DNA of 15,122 nt from Ruaniaceae bacterium. GTDB taxonomy: Bacteria; Actinomycetota; Actinomycetes; Actinomycetales; Actinomycetaceae. The notes under the pieces are model-generated. The model was not told the origin of the DNA. It worked only from the letters and a program-made list of their open reading frames with translations, and ran no database searches. Shown here piece by piece: positions 1 through 8,335 of this stretch (within the stretch, counting starts at the first letter, position 1; every line of letters begins with the position of its first letter). The DNA is taken from assembly GCA_030450655.1 (NCBI GenBank), contig JAKDIE010000008.1, positions 1-15,122 of the forward strand, written 5' to 3'. The position numbers and the translations under genes were made by a program.

Positions 1-3
1 CCA

Positions 4-19
4 GTCCGAGGATTCGGAC
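4..19. terminator. small hairpin downstream of pup
   Basis: A perfect 6-bp inverted repeat, GTCCGA (4-9) and TCGGAC (14-19), with a 4-base loop, lies about 17 bases past the pup stop codon. It could mark the 3' end of the arc-dop-pup transcript. No T-tract can be confirmed because the window ends, and the stem is short, so this is only a candidate. Confidence 0.3.
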
Positions 20-36
20 ACCCTGACTAGCGCCGG

Positions 37-222
37 TCACTCGCCGCCTTCCTGGATGAAGCCCTGCACGAATGCGAGGGCGTTCTCTTCCAGGATGTCG
101 TCGATTTCGTTCAGGACCGCGGTGAAGTCCTGCTCTGCGGCGGGCGCCGGAGCGGGGGCCGCCGCCTCGGCGTCATCCCCTCCGCCTCCCACTCGTGTGC
201 GGTGAATCTGGCTCTCCATCAT
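37..222 (-). CDS. pup: prokaryotic ubiquitin-like protein Pup
   Basis: A 61-residue protein tag that the ligase PafA joins, through its C-terminal glutamate, to lysines of target proteins. The family signature is clear: a glycine/aspartate-rich N-terminus (GGGGDD, residues 12-17), an Ala/Pro-rich disordered stretch (18-29), then the conserved helix with NEIDDILEEN and the end FIQEGGE. The last residue is already Glu, so Dop need not deamidate a Gln as it must in Mycobacterium. Two things are odd: there is no lysine anywhere, and the helical part before NEIDD is shorter than in the mycobacterial protein. The start ATG overlaps the dop stop codon (ATGA). A strong GAGGAGAA ribosome site (complement of 228-235) precedes it. 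A second ATG follows immediately, so the protein could begin one residue later. No prcB/prcA or pafA is seen because the window ends 36 bases downstream. Confidence 0.95.
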   Translation of the reverse strand: MMESQIHRTRVGGGGDDAEAAAPAPAPAAEQDFTAVLNEIDDILEENALAFVQGFIQEGGE

Positions 223-1850
223 GCAGGTTCTCCTCTCTGTTCGTCAGCTTCGCGGGGCCGAGTCGCGAGTGCATCGACGAGTTCGCTCATCGATCGGCAG
301 GAATCAAGGGTCGCGGCGAGGTGCGCGCGGGTGCCGCCGCGGGGTTCCGTCATGGGAATGCGCACCATGCGGTCCGGTGCCGGTTCGACGACGACAGAGT
401 GCCACGAGGCCGAATACACCTGGTTGGGGAAGCGCCGGATTAGCTCCCCACGGAACCAGGCGCGTGTGCGTGCGGGAGGTTCGAACTCCGCGGCCTCAAC
501 CCATTCGGGAGGTGTCACCGCCTCCAGCGTTCCGCGGTCGAGAAGGCGGCGCGAGAGCGAACGGTCGGGGCGCACTTCCGCCCACTGGAGATCCATCGCG
601 GCCAGGCTCGGCGAGTCCCAGCCGAGCCCGTCCCGGTGCCGCAGGGCGTTGAGGAGCGCTAGTTTGGTGGCCCATTCCACGGTCCCGACGGCGCGTGCCC
701 AACCTTGGGAGAGGAGCGCAATCGTGTCGCTCCACCTCTCCATCATGTCGAGGGTCTCGACATCGGGCGAGTGGCCACCCAGGCGAGGTGCCTCTTTGAT
801 CACATGGCGGTGCGTGGCGTCGTGGAATGCCTGCTGTATCTGGAGCGCCGTGAGAGCCCGTCCGTCCGCGAGTTCGAGCGGCGTGGACATCGTCAGATCC
901 CGTGACGCCGTACGCGCGGCGGCCAGCGGATCCGCGAGGCGCAGCGCGCGCCACTCGTCTGGCACTCCATGGTTCTCAAGGATCCACAGGACGAGCGAGG
1001 TGATGCCGAGCTTGAGAAGGCTCGAGGCCGGGGCACAATTCGCGTCGCCACCGATCACGTGGAGGCGGCGGTAGTCGCGCGGCTCGGCGTGCGGCTCGTC
1101 CCGGGTGTTCACGATTGGCCGCTGATACGTGGTGTGGGGTCCCACGATGGTCTCGAGGTAATCGGCGCGCTGAGAGATCTGGAATCCGGGCTCCTCGGAG
1201 GTGGGCCCGATTCCTACGCGCCCAGCGCCAACCAGCACGGGACGCGTCACGAGGAACGGTACGAGGACCTCGAGCAGGTCCTCGAACGGAACGCGCCTCT
1301 CCGTCAGGTAATTCTCGTGGCACCCGTACGCGGCGCCCTTGCCATCCACATTGTTCTTGAAGACCACCGGACTTGGGCCATCCTCTGCTGCGGCGTGCGC
1401 CATCGCACGGCGCATCACTGCCTCTCCCGCACGGTCGAATCGAACGGCACCCCAGGGGCTGCTTGACTCCGGCGCCGCATACTCGGGGTGTGCGTGGTCC
1501 ACGTAGAGGCGCGCACCGTTGCGCAGCACCTTGGACGTGCCGCGTTGCCACGAGCGCTCCAGGGTGGTGAGGACTGCGACATCCTGTGGGTGCCGCGCGC
1601 CGCTCAGGAAGCCCATGGCGCGCGAGGTGGATTCGTTGGGAGCTGGCTCGCCCAGGGGCAGGTTCGTCGCATCCAGGGGCTCCTCTCCGCCGAAGTCCCA
1701 CGCCACGTCGTCCTCGTGCCCTAGCTTCCTGCAGGCGGCGCCGTACGCGTCGACGAGCTGACGGGAGAGGTCCTCTACTGAGACCTCCGGAGAGTCGAGC
1801 GCGGAGACGCCATACTCGGTCTCGATCCCCATGATGCGCCTGACGGACAT
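219..1850 (-). CDS. dop: Pup deamidase/depupylase Dop
   Basis: A 543-residue enzyme of the glutamine-synthetase-like carboxylate-amine ligase fold. It removes Pup from substrates and, where Pup ends in Gln, deamidates it. The N-terminus MGIETEYG carries the expected metal-binding glutamates (E10, E12). NGARLYVDHAHPEY (residues 111-124) is the Dop-type active-site signature, with the catalytic Asp at D118. KNNVDGKGAAYGCHENYL and RPIVNTRDEPH are further family blocks. The HAHPEY form and the long insert at about 41-105 (the Dop loop) separate it from PafA. An in-frame ATG exists at 1914-1916, inside arc; the start at 1848-1850 was chosen because it gives the conserved short N-terminus and lies 5 bases after the arc stop, suggesting coupled translation. 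It is somewhat longer than the mycobacterial protein (about 505 residues). Since Pup here already ends in Glu, depupylation is probably its main task. Confidence 0.93.
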   Translation of the reverse strand: MSVRRIMGIETEYGVSALDSPEVSVEDLSRQLVDAYGAACRKLGHEDDVAWDFGGEEPLDATNLPLGEPAPNESTSRAMGFLSGARHPQDVAVLTTLERSWQRGTSKVLRNGARLYVDHAHPEYAAPESSSPWGAVRFDRAGEAVMRRAMAHAAAEDGPSPVVFKNNVDGKGAAYGCHENYLTERRVPFEDLLEVLVPFLVTRPVLVGAGRVGIGPTSEEPGFQISQRADYLETIVGPHTTYQRPIVNTRDEPHAEPRDYRRLHVIGGDANCAPASSLLKLGITSLVLWILENHGVPDEWRALRLADPLAAARTASRDLTMSTPLELADGRALTALQIQQAFHDATHRHVIKEAPRLGGHSPDVETLDMMERWSDTIALLSQGWARAVGTVEWATKLALLNALRHRDGLGWDSPSLAAMDLQWAEVRPDRSLSRRLLDRGTLEAVTPPEWVEAAEFEPPARTRAWFRGELIRRFPNQVYSASWHSVVVEPAPDRMVRIPMTEPRGGTRAHLAATLDSCRSMSELVDALATRPREADEQRGEPA

Positions 1851-1855
1851 GATCG

Positions 1856-3394
1856 CTATCTCAGCGTTCTGAGGTGAGTGATTCTTGCGCCGCGCCGCCC
1901 GCTGACTCGCGCCCACTCATCGGGGGATCCGGCGGAGGGTAGATCGGCGTTCTCCCGGATCTCGGCGGCGACGGCGCGGGCCAAGTGGGCGCGGGAGATT
2001 CCGCCGGGCAGGCCGCGCAGCTGATCCTTGATTGAGTACTTCTTCGCCCGGTCGATAATGTTCGCGAGCATCGCCCCGGAGGCGAAGCTGTGGACGTGGA
2101 AGATCTCCGTCTCGCCCGAGTCATAGGTTGCCTCCACGTAGACGGTTTCGGGGCTTTCCGTGTACAGCGCATCGACGACTCCCTCGATGAGCGCGGCGAC
2201 GGCGGACTCCCGAGAGCCTGCCGCGGCCACCTCGTCCCCGTCCAGAGGGAGCTCCGGAATCAGGTACTTGGAAAGGATGTCCGCAGCGCCTCCGCGATCG
2301 GGGCGCGAGATCCGAATCTTCACGTCGAGACGGCCCGGCCGCACGATCGCCGGGTCGATCATGTCCTCGCGGTTGGTGGCGCCGATGACCACCACGTTGC
2401 CGAGCGACTCGACGCCGTCGATCTCGGCGAGCAACTGAGGGACAACCGTGGTCTCAACATCGGAGGAGCGGCCGGTGCCTCGCGTGCGGAACAGTGAGTC
2501 CATCTCGTCGAAGAACACCACCACGGGAAGGCCCGCTCGTGCACGCTGGCGCGCACGGTAGAAGATCTTGCGGATCTGGCGCTCGGTTTCGCCCACGTAT
2601 TTCGTGAGCAACTCGGGCCCCTTGACCGAGATGAAGTAGGAGCGCGCCTCTGCGCCCGGATTGAGCTCGGCGGCAGACTGTGCGAGGGATGTGGCGACCG
2701 CCTTGGCGATCAGTGTCTTGCCGCAACCAGGAGGACCGTAAAGCATCACGCCGCGCGGCGGATTGAGACGGTGGGCGCGATAGTGATCGGGATGGAGAAA
2801 GGGTAGCTCGATAGAGTCCTTGATCTGAGCGATCTGCGGTCCCAATCCGCCAATGTCCGCATAACTGACGTCAGGTACCTCCTCGAGCATCAACTCTTCG
2901 GTATCCGCACGCTCGATCGCCTCGTATGCGAACCCTCCTCGGAGATCGGCGCGAACGAGGTCGCCAGGCCGAACCTTGGCGTTGCCTGCGGGGTCCAGCA
3001 GACTCTCGGCGAGTCGCACCACCCGCTCCTCGCCGTCACGCACCTGCACGGCGATCCGCCCATGTGGCAGGAAGTCGGTCACCGGCACGATGTCGCCGAT
3101 ATCGTCGAAGTCCGATGTGCTGACGATGCTCATGTGATCGTTGAGGATCACTTCGCGGCCCGGGAAGAGGGAGGCGGCGGCGACCGCCTCTGAAATGGCG
3201 CAACGCACCTTCCGCCCGCTCATGAGAACATCTGCGGTGCGAGCCTGGAGATTCACGCGGACGATGACACCGAAAGTGTTGGGAGTAGTGGAAAGCTGGC
3301 GCACCTGCTCCTGGACGGTGGCGAGCTCTTGGCGTGTGGCGCGCAGGGCACTTGCCAGCCGATCGTTCTTGCGAACGAGTTCCTCGTGGGTCAT
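1856..3394 (-). CDS. arc: proteasome-type AAA ATPase ARC/Mpa, without docking tail
   Basis: A 512-residue hexameric unfoldase that recognises Pup through its N-terminal coiled coil and threads the tagged protein. In order: coiled coil (about 1-36), tandem OB-fold domains (about 40-160), and an AAA module with Walker A GPPGCGKT (220-227), pore loop around KGPELL (258-263), Walker B VVVFFDE (291-297), sensor GATNR (338-342) and the RPGR arginine-finger region (352-355). Mycobacterial Mpa continues beyond the conserved RTL near the C-terminus into a tail ending GQYL, which opens the 20S proteasome gate. This protein ends at HLRTLR, directly at that point. Docking to a proteasome is therefore doubtful. 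It may act without a 20S core, as ARC does in corynebacteria. The ATG is preceded by GAGAGG (complement of 3400-3405). It is the first gene of the arc-dop-pup operon and is divergent from rnj. Confidence 0.94.
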   Translation of the reverse strand: MTHEELVRKNDRLASALRATRQELATVQEQVRQLSTTPNTFGVIVRVNLQARTADVLMSGRKVRCAISEAVAAASLFPGREVILNDHMSIVSTSDFDDIGDIVPVTDFLPHGRIAVQVRDGEERVVRLAESLLDPAGNAKVRPGDLVRADLRGGFAYEAIERADTEELMLEEVPDVSYADIGGLGPQIAQIKDSIELPFLHPDHYRAHRLNPPRGVMLYGPPGCGKTLIAKAVATSLAQSAAELNPGAEARSYFISVKGPELLTKYVGETERQIRKIFYRARQRARAGLPVVVFFDEMDSLFRTRGTGRSSDVETTVVPQLLAEIDGVESLGNVVVIGATNREDMIDPAIVRPGRLDVKIRISRPDRGGAADILSKYLIPELPLDGDEVAAAGSRESAVAALIEGVVDALYTESPETVYVEATYDSGETEIFHVHSFASGAMLANIIDRAKKYSIKDQLRGLPGGISRAHLARAVAAEIRENADLPSAGSPDEWARVSGRRGARITHLRTLR

Positions 3395-3424
3395 GGTGAC
3401 CTCTCGTCAATTGCACCCTTGCCA

Positions 3425-3452
3425 AAGATAGTACTACCGTACCACTTGTAAA
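3425..3452 (-). promoter_or_regulatory. candidate promoter of arc-dop-pup
   Basis: On the minus strand TTTACA (complement of 3447-3452) and TATCTT (complement of 3425-3430) are separated by 16 bases. This resembles a housekeeping promoter and would place transcription start near 3418, leaving a leader of about 24 bases that contains the arc ribosome site. The call rests only on resemblance and spacing. Confidence 0.35.
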
Positions 3453-3499
3453 TAGCGGAGGAAATGGAGTGCGCCTACTGCGTTCACGATGCGTGTCAG

Positions 3500-3505
3500 T
3501 AGACT
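3500..3505 (+). promoter_or_regulatory. candidate -10 element of a leaderless rnj transcript
   Basis: TAGACT fits the TANNNT pattern and ends six bases before the GTG start of rnj at 3512. That spacing would put the transcription start on the G of the start codon. No Shine-Dalgarno sequence precedes this GTG or the internal ATG at 3533, which supports a leaderless message. No convincing -35 box is visible. Confidence 0.4.
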
Positions 3506-3511
3506 GGCACC

Positions 3512-5194
3512 GTGAGTCACCCGCATCCTGGCATGGCCAAGCCCCCCACACTGCCCAAGAACACCCTTCGCGTCATCCCGCTCGGCGGGCTCGGCGAGGT
3601 CGGTCGCAACATGACCGTCTTCGAGATCGCCGGCAAGCTCCTCATCGTTGACGCCGGCGTTCTCTTCCCCGAGGACAATCACCCGGGAGTGGACCTGATC
3701 CTCCCGGACATCAACCACATCAAGGACCGGATTGATGACGTCATTGCCATCGTCCTGACTCACGGTCACGAGGACCACATCGGGGCTGTCCCATACGTGT
3801 TGCGTATGCGCCAGAACATTCCTATCTACGGCTCCGAGCTCTGCCTCGCCTTCGTGGAGGCGAAACTCAAGGAGCACCGCATCCGCCCCACCACGATCAC
3901 GGTCAAGGAGGGTGACGTCCAGAAGCTTGGCCCCTTCGAGTGCGAGTTCGTGGCCGTCAATCACTCCATCCCGGATGCGCTCGCTGTGTTCATCCGCACG
4001 GCCGCGGGAAACGTGCTCCACACCGGCGACTTCAAGATGGATCAGCTCCCGCTCGATGGGCGCATCACGGATCTACGCGCCTTCGCCCGCCTCGGCGAGG
4101 AGGGCGTGGACCTCTTCATGACGGATTCCACGAACGCCGAGGTCCCTGGATTCACCACGCACGAGCGAGAGATCGGCCCGGTCCTTGACTCGGTGTTCGG
4201 CCAGGCGCGCGGCAAAATTGTGGTCGCGTCCTTTGCCTCCCACGTCCACCGGATCCAGCAGGTGCTCGACGCCGCCGCCCGCCACGGGCGCAAGGCCGTG
4301 ATGGTGGGCCGCTCGATGGTCCGCAACATGGGCCTCGCCGCCGATCTTGGGTATCTGACTGTGCCCGACGGCGTCCTGGTGGATCTCAAGTCCGTCGCAT
4401 CCCTCCCGGATGACAAACTCGTTCTCATCGCGACAGGTTCCCAAGGCGAGCCCATGGCCGCACTGTCGCGTATTGCGAATCGTGACCACAAGGTCGCCGT
4501 CGGCCCTGGGGACACCGTCATCTTCGCGTCCTCTCTGATCCCCGGTAACGAGAACTCCGTGTATCGCGTGATCAATGGGCTGATGCGGCTCGGCGCGCGC
4601 GTTGTTCACCAGGGCAACGCGAAGGTGCACGTCTCGGGGCACGCCTCGGCGGGGGAGTTGCTCTACTGCTACAACATCGTGCGCCCCAAGAACGTGATGC
4701 CGATTCACGGCGAAATCCGTCACCTGGTGGCGAACGGCGCACTTGCCGTCCAGACCGGAGTCAACCCCGAGAACGTCATCCTGGCCGAGGACGGCGTGGT
4801 CATCGATCTGTTCGACGGCGTAGCCCAGATCGTGGGCGCGGTGCCATGCGGCTACCTCTACGTGGACGGCTCCTCGGTGGGGGAGATCACCGAGGTCGAG
4901 CTGAAGGACCGCATGATCCTGGCGGAAGAGGGGTTCGTTTCCGTGTTTGCGGTGGTGGATTCGTCGTCGGGAGATATCGTGGCCGGCCCGCACGTTCAGG
5001 CACGCGGAATGGCCGAGGACGAATCTGTCTTCGATCAGCTCCAACCCGAGCTGACTCGGGCGCTCGCGGACGCCGCCCGGGACTATCGTGACGTGCAGCA
5101 GTTGGAGCAGGTACTGCGGCGCTCGGTGGGACAGTTTGCCTCTCGGAAGCTGCGCCGCCGCCCGATGATCATCCCGGTGGTTATTGAGACGTAG
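3512..5194 (+). CDS. rnj: ribonuclease J
   Basis: A 560-residue metallo-beta-lactamase/beta-CASP ribonuclease that degrades and matures RNA, with 5'-3' exonuclease and endonuclease activity in the family. Metal ligands are in place: HGHEDH (84-89), NHSIPD (H151), HTGDF (D173). The beta-CASP blocks TDSTNA (204-209), HVSGHAS (373-379) and PIHGE (397-401) are intact. A C-terminal domain follows from about residue 460. The GTG at 3512 was chosen for its fit to a -10 element just upstream; an ATG seven codons later (3533) is the alternative and also lacks a ribosome site. In many actinobacteria dapA precedes rnj. Here the gene instead diverges from arc, and ftsK follows after 52 bases. The function is secure; only the start is uncertain. 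Confidence 0.95.
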   Translation: MSHPHPGMAKPPTLPKNTLRVIPLGGLGEVGRNMTVFEIAGKLLIVDAGVLFPEDNHPGVDLILPDINHIKDRIDDVIAIVLTHGHEDHIGAVPYVLRMRQNIPIYGSELCLAFVEAKLKEHRIRPTTITVKEGDVQKLGPFECEFVAVNHSIPDALAVFIRTAAGNVLHTGDFKMDQLPLDGRITDLRAFARLGEEGVDLFMTDSTNAEVPGFTTHEREIGPVLDSVFGQARGKIVVASFASHVHRIQQVLDAAARHGRKAVMVGRSMVRNMGLAADLGYLTVPDGVLVDLKSVASLPDDKLVLIATGSQGEPMAALSRIANRDHKVAVGPGDTVIFASSLIPGNENSVYRVINGLMRLGARVVHQGNAKVHVSGHASAGELLYCYNIVRPKNVMPIHGEIRHLVANGALAVQTGVNPENVILAEDGVVIDLFDGVAQIVGAVPCGYLYVDGSSVGEITEVELKDRMILAEEGFVSVFAVVDSSSGDIVAGPHVQARGMAEDESVFDQLQPELTRALADAARDYRDVQQLEQVLRRSVGQFASRKLRRRPMIIPVVIET

Positions 5195-5230
5195 GGCGTG
5201 TCAGCTCGTGGTTGGCGCCGGATAGGCGGG

Positions 5231-5236
5231 TAGAGT
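5231..5236 (+). promoter_or_regulatory. weak candidate -10 element upstream of ftsK
   Basis: TAGAGT lies 10 bases before the ftsK ATG at 5247, in a 52-base gap between rnj and ftsK that has no ribosome binding site. It could start a very short or leaderless ftsK message. No matching -35 hexamer sits at 16-18 bases; TTGGCG at 5212-5217 is only 13 bases away. Co-transcription with rnj is equally possible. Confidence 0.2.
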
Positions 5237-5246
5237 AAAGCCACTT

Positions 5247-7718
5247 ATGGCTAACCGTACGACTTCCCCCGCACGGCAGGCCTCGCAGGCGAACGCGCCA
5301 CGCGAGGGCCGCGCGTCCCAGCGCCGTGAAGGGAGCGGATCTGTGTCGAAGCCAGCGCCCAAGAAGGCCTCCACCCCAGAACCAGAGGAGAAGCCGGCGC
5401 GCCACGACGTGATCGCGTTTGTGTTGCTGGCAATCGCAATCGTTGTGGCCGCACGCGAATGGTTCGGTCTCTCTGGGCTCGCGGGCAACGTGATTCACCA
5501 CATGGTTGCTGGCGCATTCGGTGTGCTCGGCGTTCTGGTCCCGGTGGTCCTCGTGATCATCGCGATTAGGCTTTTTGCGAGGCCAGGGGAGCGGCGCACC
5601 AACCACCGCGCGGTGGTTGGCTTTCTCATGTTGCTCGGTTCGATCGCCGGCATCATCCATGTTGCGCAGGCAGCGCCGAGCCCCTTTGAGGACATCGCGG
5701 CGGTCGAAGCGGCCGGCGGCATCGTTGGCTGGGCGCTCGGCGCTCCGCTCGAGATTCTCTTCACGGCGTATGCCGCGATTCCAGTGCTCGTGCTGCTCGC
5801 CGCACTGTCGATTCTGACGATCACCTCCACCCCTGTGGCCGCGGTGCCCGAGCGAATTGGGCGGCTCTTCGGCGCGAAGGAACGCGAGGAGAGGGCCCCG
5901 CGCGAACGCAAGCCGCGGCGAGGTTTCACCTGGGGGCGCGCACGGGTTCCAAGCGATCATGAGACCCAGCTGATTTCGGAGCCTTACGACTCCGCCTTCG
6001 TTTCGGATCCGGATCCGTCCGCGCACACCAATATCGTGCCGTCCACGCGCACGCGCGTCCTGCCAGCGGCACCGTTCGACGTGGAGAAGGAGGACGCTCC
6101 ACCTGCGAAGGCCGAGTTGACGGCTCCCCCCACGGTGGCGCTGCCCGCGCGCGCCGAGCAACTCGAACTCGATCCGAGCATTGTCTACACATTGCCGGGG
6201 GATAAACTCCTCGCGCAGGGCCCGCCCCACAAGGTACGCTCCGCCGTCAACGATCGCGTGCTCGAATCTCTCACGCGAGTGTTCGAGGAGTTCGATATCC
6301 CGGCCGCCGTGACCGGCTTCTCCCGCGGCCCCACGGTGACGCGCTATGAGGTTGAGGTAGAGCCAGGCACGAAGGTCGAGCGCGTGATGGCGCTGGAAAA
6401 GAACATCGCGTACGCGGTCGCGAGCGCGGACGTACGCATTCTTGCCCCGATCCCGGGTAAGTCCGCGATCGGAATCGAGATCCCGAACGCGGATCGCGAG
6501 ACGGTATCGCTCGGAGACGTGCTCCGCTCCGATGTTGCACGGCGATCTCACCACCCGCTCATGGTGGGCGTCGGCAAAGACGTCGAGGGTGGATACGTGG
6601 TGGCGAACCTTGCGAAGATGCCGCACCTCCTGGTGGCCGGCGCCACTGGTTCTGGTAAATCCTCGTTCATCAACTCGATGATCACGTCGATACTCATGCG
6701 CTCCACCCCGGAGGAGGTACGCATGGTGCTCGTCGATCCGAAGCGGGTGGAGCTGACGAACTACGAGGGCATTCCGCACCTGATCACGCCCATCATCACT
6801 AACCCGAAGAAGGCCGCGGAGGCCCTTGAGTGGGTGGTGCGCGAGATGGACATGCGGTACGACGATCTCGCCTCGTTTGGATTCAAGCACGTGGACGATT
6901 TCAATGCCGCCGTGCGTGCGGGGAAGATTACGCTCCCGCCAGGTTCCGAACGGAAGGTGGCCAGCTACCCGTACCTCCTCGTGATCGTCGACGAGCTCGC
7001 GGATCTCATGATGGTCGCGCCGCGGGACGTCGAGTCCTCGATCCAGCGCATCACCCAGTTGGCTCGCGCGGCCGGAATCCACCTCGTACTGGCCACCCAG
7101 CGCCCGAGCGTCGATGTCGTGACGGGCCTGATCAAGGCGAACGTCCCCTCGCGCCTCGCGTTCGCCACATCCTCGCTCGCGGACTCCCGCGTGATCTTGG
7201 ATTCGCCGGGTGCGGAGAAGCTCGTGGGGCAAGGAGATGCGCTGTTCCACCCAAGCGGCAAGGCGAAGGCGATGCGCGTGCAAGGCGCGTGGGTCACCGA
7301 GAAGGAGATCCACCAGATCGTTGCGCACGTGAAGGAGCAGATGAAGCCGGTGTACCGCGCGGACGTGGCGGTCACCGTGGCGAAGAAGCAGGTGGACGAG
7401 GACATTGGTGACGATCTCGATGTCCTATTGCAGGCCGCCGAGCTCGTCATCACCACCAACTTCGGCTCCACCTCGATGCTGCAGCGTAAACTCCGGGTAG
7501 GTTTCGCGAAGGCGGGGCGTCTCATGGACCTGTTGGAGTCACGCGAGATTGTGGGACCCTCGGAGGGATCAAAGGCGCGCGAAGTACTGGTGCTACCTGA
7601 TGACCTGCCTGCCACGCTGGCGATGCTCCGCGGCGAGGAACCACCGGAGCAGTATTTCGACACTGCCGACGACGATAACGAGGATGGCGAGGACGCATGG
7701 GAGATGACCGGCCGGTAG
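5247..7718 (+). CDS. ftsK: DNA translocase FtsK/SpoIIIE
   Basis: An 823-residue septal DNA pump that clears and sorts chromosomes during division. A basic, disordered N-terminus (1-52) is followed by four or five hydrophobic membrane segments (about 54-69, 88-109, 122-140, 155-193). A charged Pro/Ala-rich linker comes next (about 200-330). The motor domain has Walker A GATGSGKS (465-472) and Walker B LLVIVDE (D582, E583). The C-terminal winged-helix gamma domain that reads orienting DNA motifs is at about 725-782, with the conserved [21 protein letters not shown] region. The protein ends in an acidic tail ([15 protein letters not shown]). The linker is much shorter than in E. coli FtsK and typical of Gram-positive SpoIIIE/FtsK. 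The only plausible start is ATG 5247; no clear ribosome site is visible. Its 3' end overlaps pgsA by 22 bases. Confidence 0.96.
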   Translation: MANRTTSPARQASQANAPREGRASQRREGSGSVSKPAPKKASTPEPEEKPARHDVIAFVLLAIAIVVAAREWFGLSGLAGNVIHHMVAGAFGVLGVLVPVVLVIIAIRLFARPGERRTNHRAVVGFLMLLGSIAGIIHVAQAAPSPFEDIAAVEAAGGIVGWALGAPLEILFTAYAAIPVLVLLAALSILTITSTPVAAVPERIGRLFGAKEREERAPRERKPRRGFTWGRARVPSDHETQLISEPYDSAFVSDPDPSAHTNIVPSTRTRVLPAAPFDVEKEDAPPAKAELTAPPTVALPARAEQLELDPSIVYTLPGDKLLAQGPPHKVRSAVNDRVLESLTRVFEEFDIPAAVTGFSRGPTVTRYEVEVEPGTKVERVMALEKNIAYAVASADVRILAPIPGKSAIGIEIPNADRETVSLGDVLRSDVARRSHHPLMVGVGKDVEGGYVVANLAKMPHLLVAGATGSGKSSFINSMITSILMRSTPEEVRMVLVDPKRVELTNYEGIPHLITPIITNPKKAAEALEWVVREMDMRYDDLASFGFKHVDDFNAAVRAGKITLPPGSERKVASYPYLLVIVDELADLMMVAPRDVESSIQRITQLARAAGIHLVLATQRPSVDVVTGLIKANVPSRLAFATSSLADSRVILDSPGAEKLVGQGDALFHPSGKAKAMRVQGAWVTEKEIHQIVAHVKEQMKPVYRADVAVTVAKKQVDEDIGDDLDVLLQAAELVITTNFGSTSMLQRKLRVGFAKAGRLMDLLESREIVGPSEGSKAREVLVLPDDLPATLAMLRGEEPPEQYFDTADDDNEDGEDAWEMTGR

Positions 7719-8278
7719 AGGCGCCCCTGTGGAACATCGCGAACGTGCTCACGATGATCCGCATGGCGCTCGTGCCCGTATTCGTGTGGCTCTTCCTGCA
7801 AGGCAGTGACGGGACTCGGCTGGCGGCCACAATCGTCTTCTCGATCGCGGCGATCACGGACAAGATCGACGGCGATATCGCACGCTCACGCAATCTCGTC
7901 ACCAACTTCGGCAAGATTGCGGACCCAATCGCCGATAAGGCACTCGTGATTTCCGCCTTCGTGTTGCTCTCTTCGGTGGGGGATATGCCGTGGTGGGTCA
8001 CGATCGTCATCATCGTGCGAGAGTTGGGGATCACGCTCCTGCGTTTCGTGATGATTCGTCGCTCCGTCATGGCCGCTTCTAAGGGAGGCAAGCTCAAGAC
8101 CGTCTTGCAGATGACCTTCATCATTGGGCTGTTGATGCCGTGGCAGATGTTCCTGCCGGACGGTGTGGCATCCTCCTTGGTGACGACAAGCCTCGTGATT
8201 ATGTACGCGGCACTTGGCGTCACCGTGGTGACGGGGATCCAGTACTGCCTGGACGCCTGGAAGCTCGCTCAGAAGTAA
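7697..8278 (+). CDS. pgsA: CDP-alcohol phosphatidyltransferase, PgsA type
   Basis: A 193-residue membrane enzyme that probably joins CDP-diacylglycerol to glycerol-3-phosphate, the committed step to phosphatidylglycerol. The family motif D-x2-D-G-x2-A-R-x8-G-x3-D-x3-D is complete, with D55, D58, G59, A62, R63, G72, D76 and D80. The N-terminal [17 protein letters not shown] and several hydrophobic segments fit the six-helix fold. The ATG lies inside the end of ftsK, with AGGA six bases upstream, so translation is likely coupled. In related genomes pgsA in this place is often followed by cinA; here clgR follows directly. The exact alcohol acceptor cannot be proved from sequence. Phosphatidylglycerophosphate synthase is the best guess from the ftsK neighbourhood. 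Confidence 0.9.
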   Translation: MGDDRPVEAPLWNIANVLTMIRMALVPVFVWLFLQGSDGTRLAATIVFSIAAITDKIDGDIARSRNLVTNFGKIADPIADKALVISAFVLLSSVGDMPWWVTIVIIVRELGITLLRFVMIRRSVMAASKGGKLKTVLQMTFIIGLLMPWQMFLPDGVASSLVTTSLVIMYAALGVTVVTGIQYCLDAWKLAQK

Positions 8279-8298
8279 TCGCGCACGGGAGGAACAAT

Positions 8299-8328
8299 TT
8301 CGCGCGCTCCAGTGTTGGACGAGATAAT
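8299..8328 (+). promoter_or_regulatory. candidate promoter of clgR
   Basis: GATAAT (8323-8328) is one base from the consensus -10. It sits seven bases before the ATG at 8336, so the message could be leaderless or nearly so. A poor -35, TTCGCG (8299-8304), is 18 bases upstream. I did not find a CGC-N5-GCG-like ClgR operator here. Confidence 0.4.
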
Positions 8329-8335
8329 GAATCAC

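Noticed and set aside
219..1850. PafA, the Pup ligase, instead of Dop
   Set aside because: The VDHAHPEY active-site form and the long insert after the first strand are features of Dop; PafA has LDVGSHPEYAT-type sequence and no such loop.
5181..7328. A 715-codon open frame on the minus strand opposite ftsK
   Set aside because: Its composition (very rich in Arg, His, Asp and Gly) is that of an antisense shadow in high-GC DNA, it has no recognisable domain, and ftsK on the plus strand is unmistakable.
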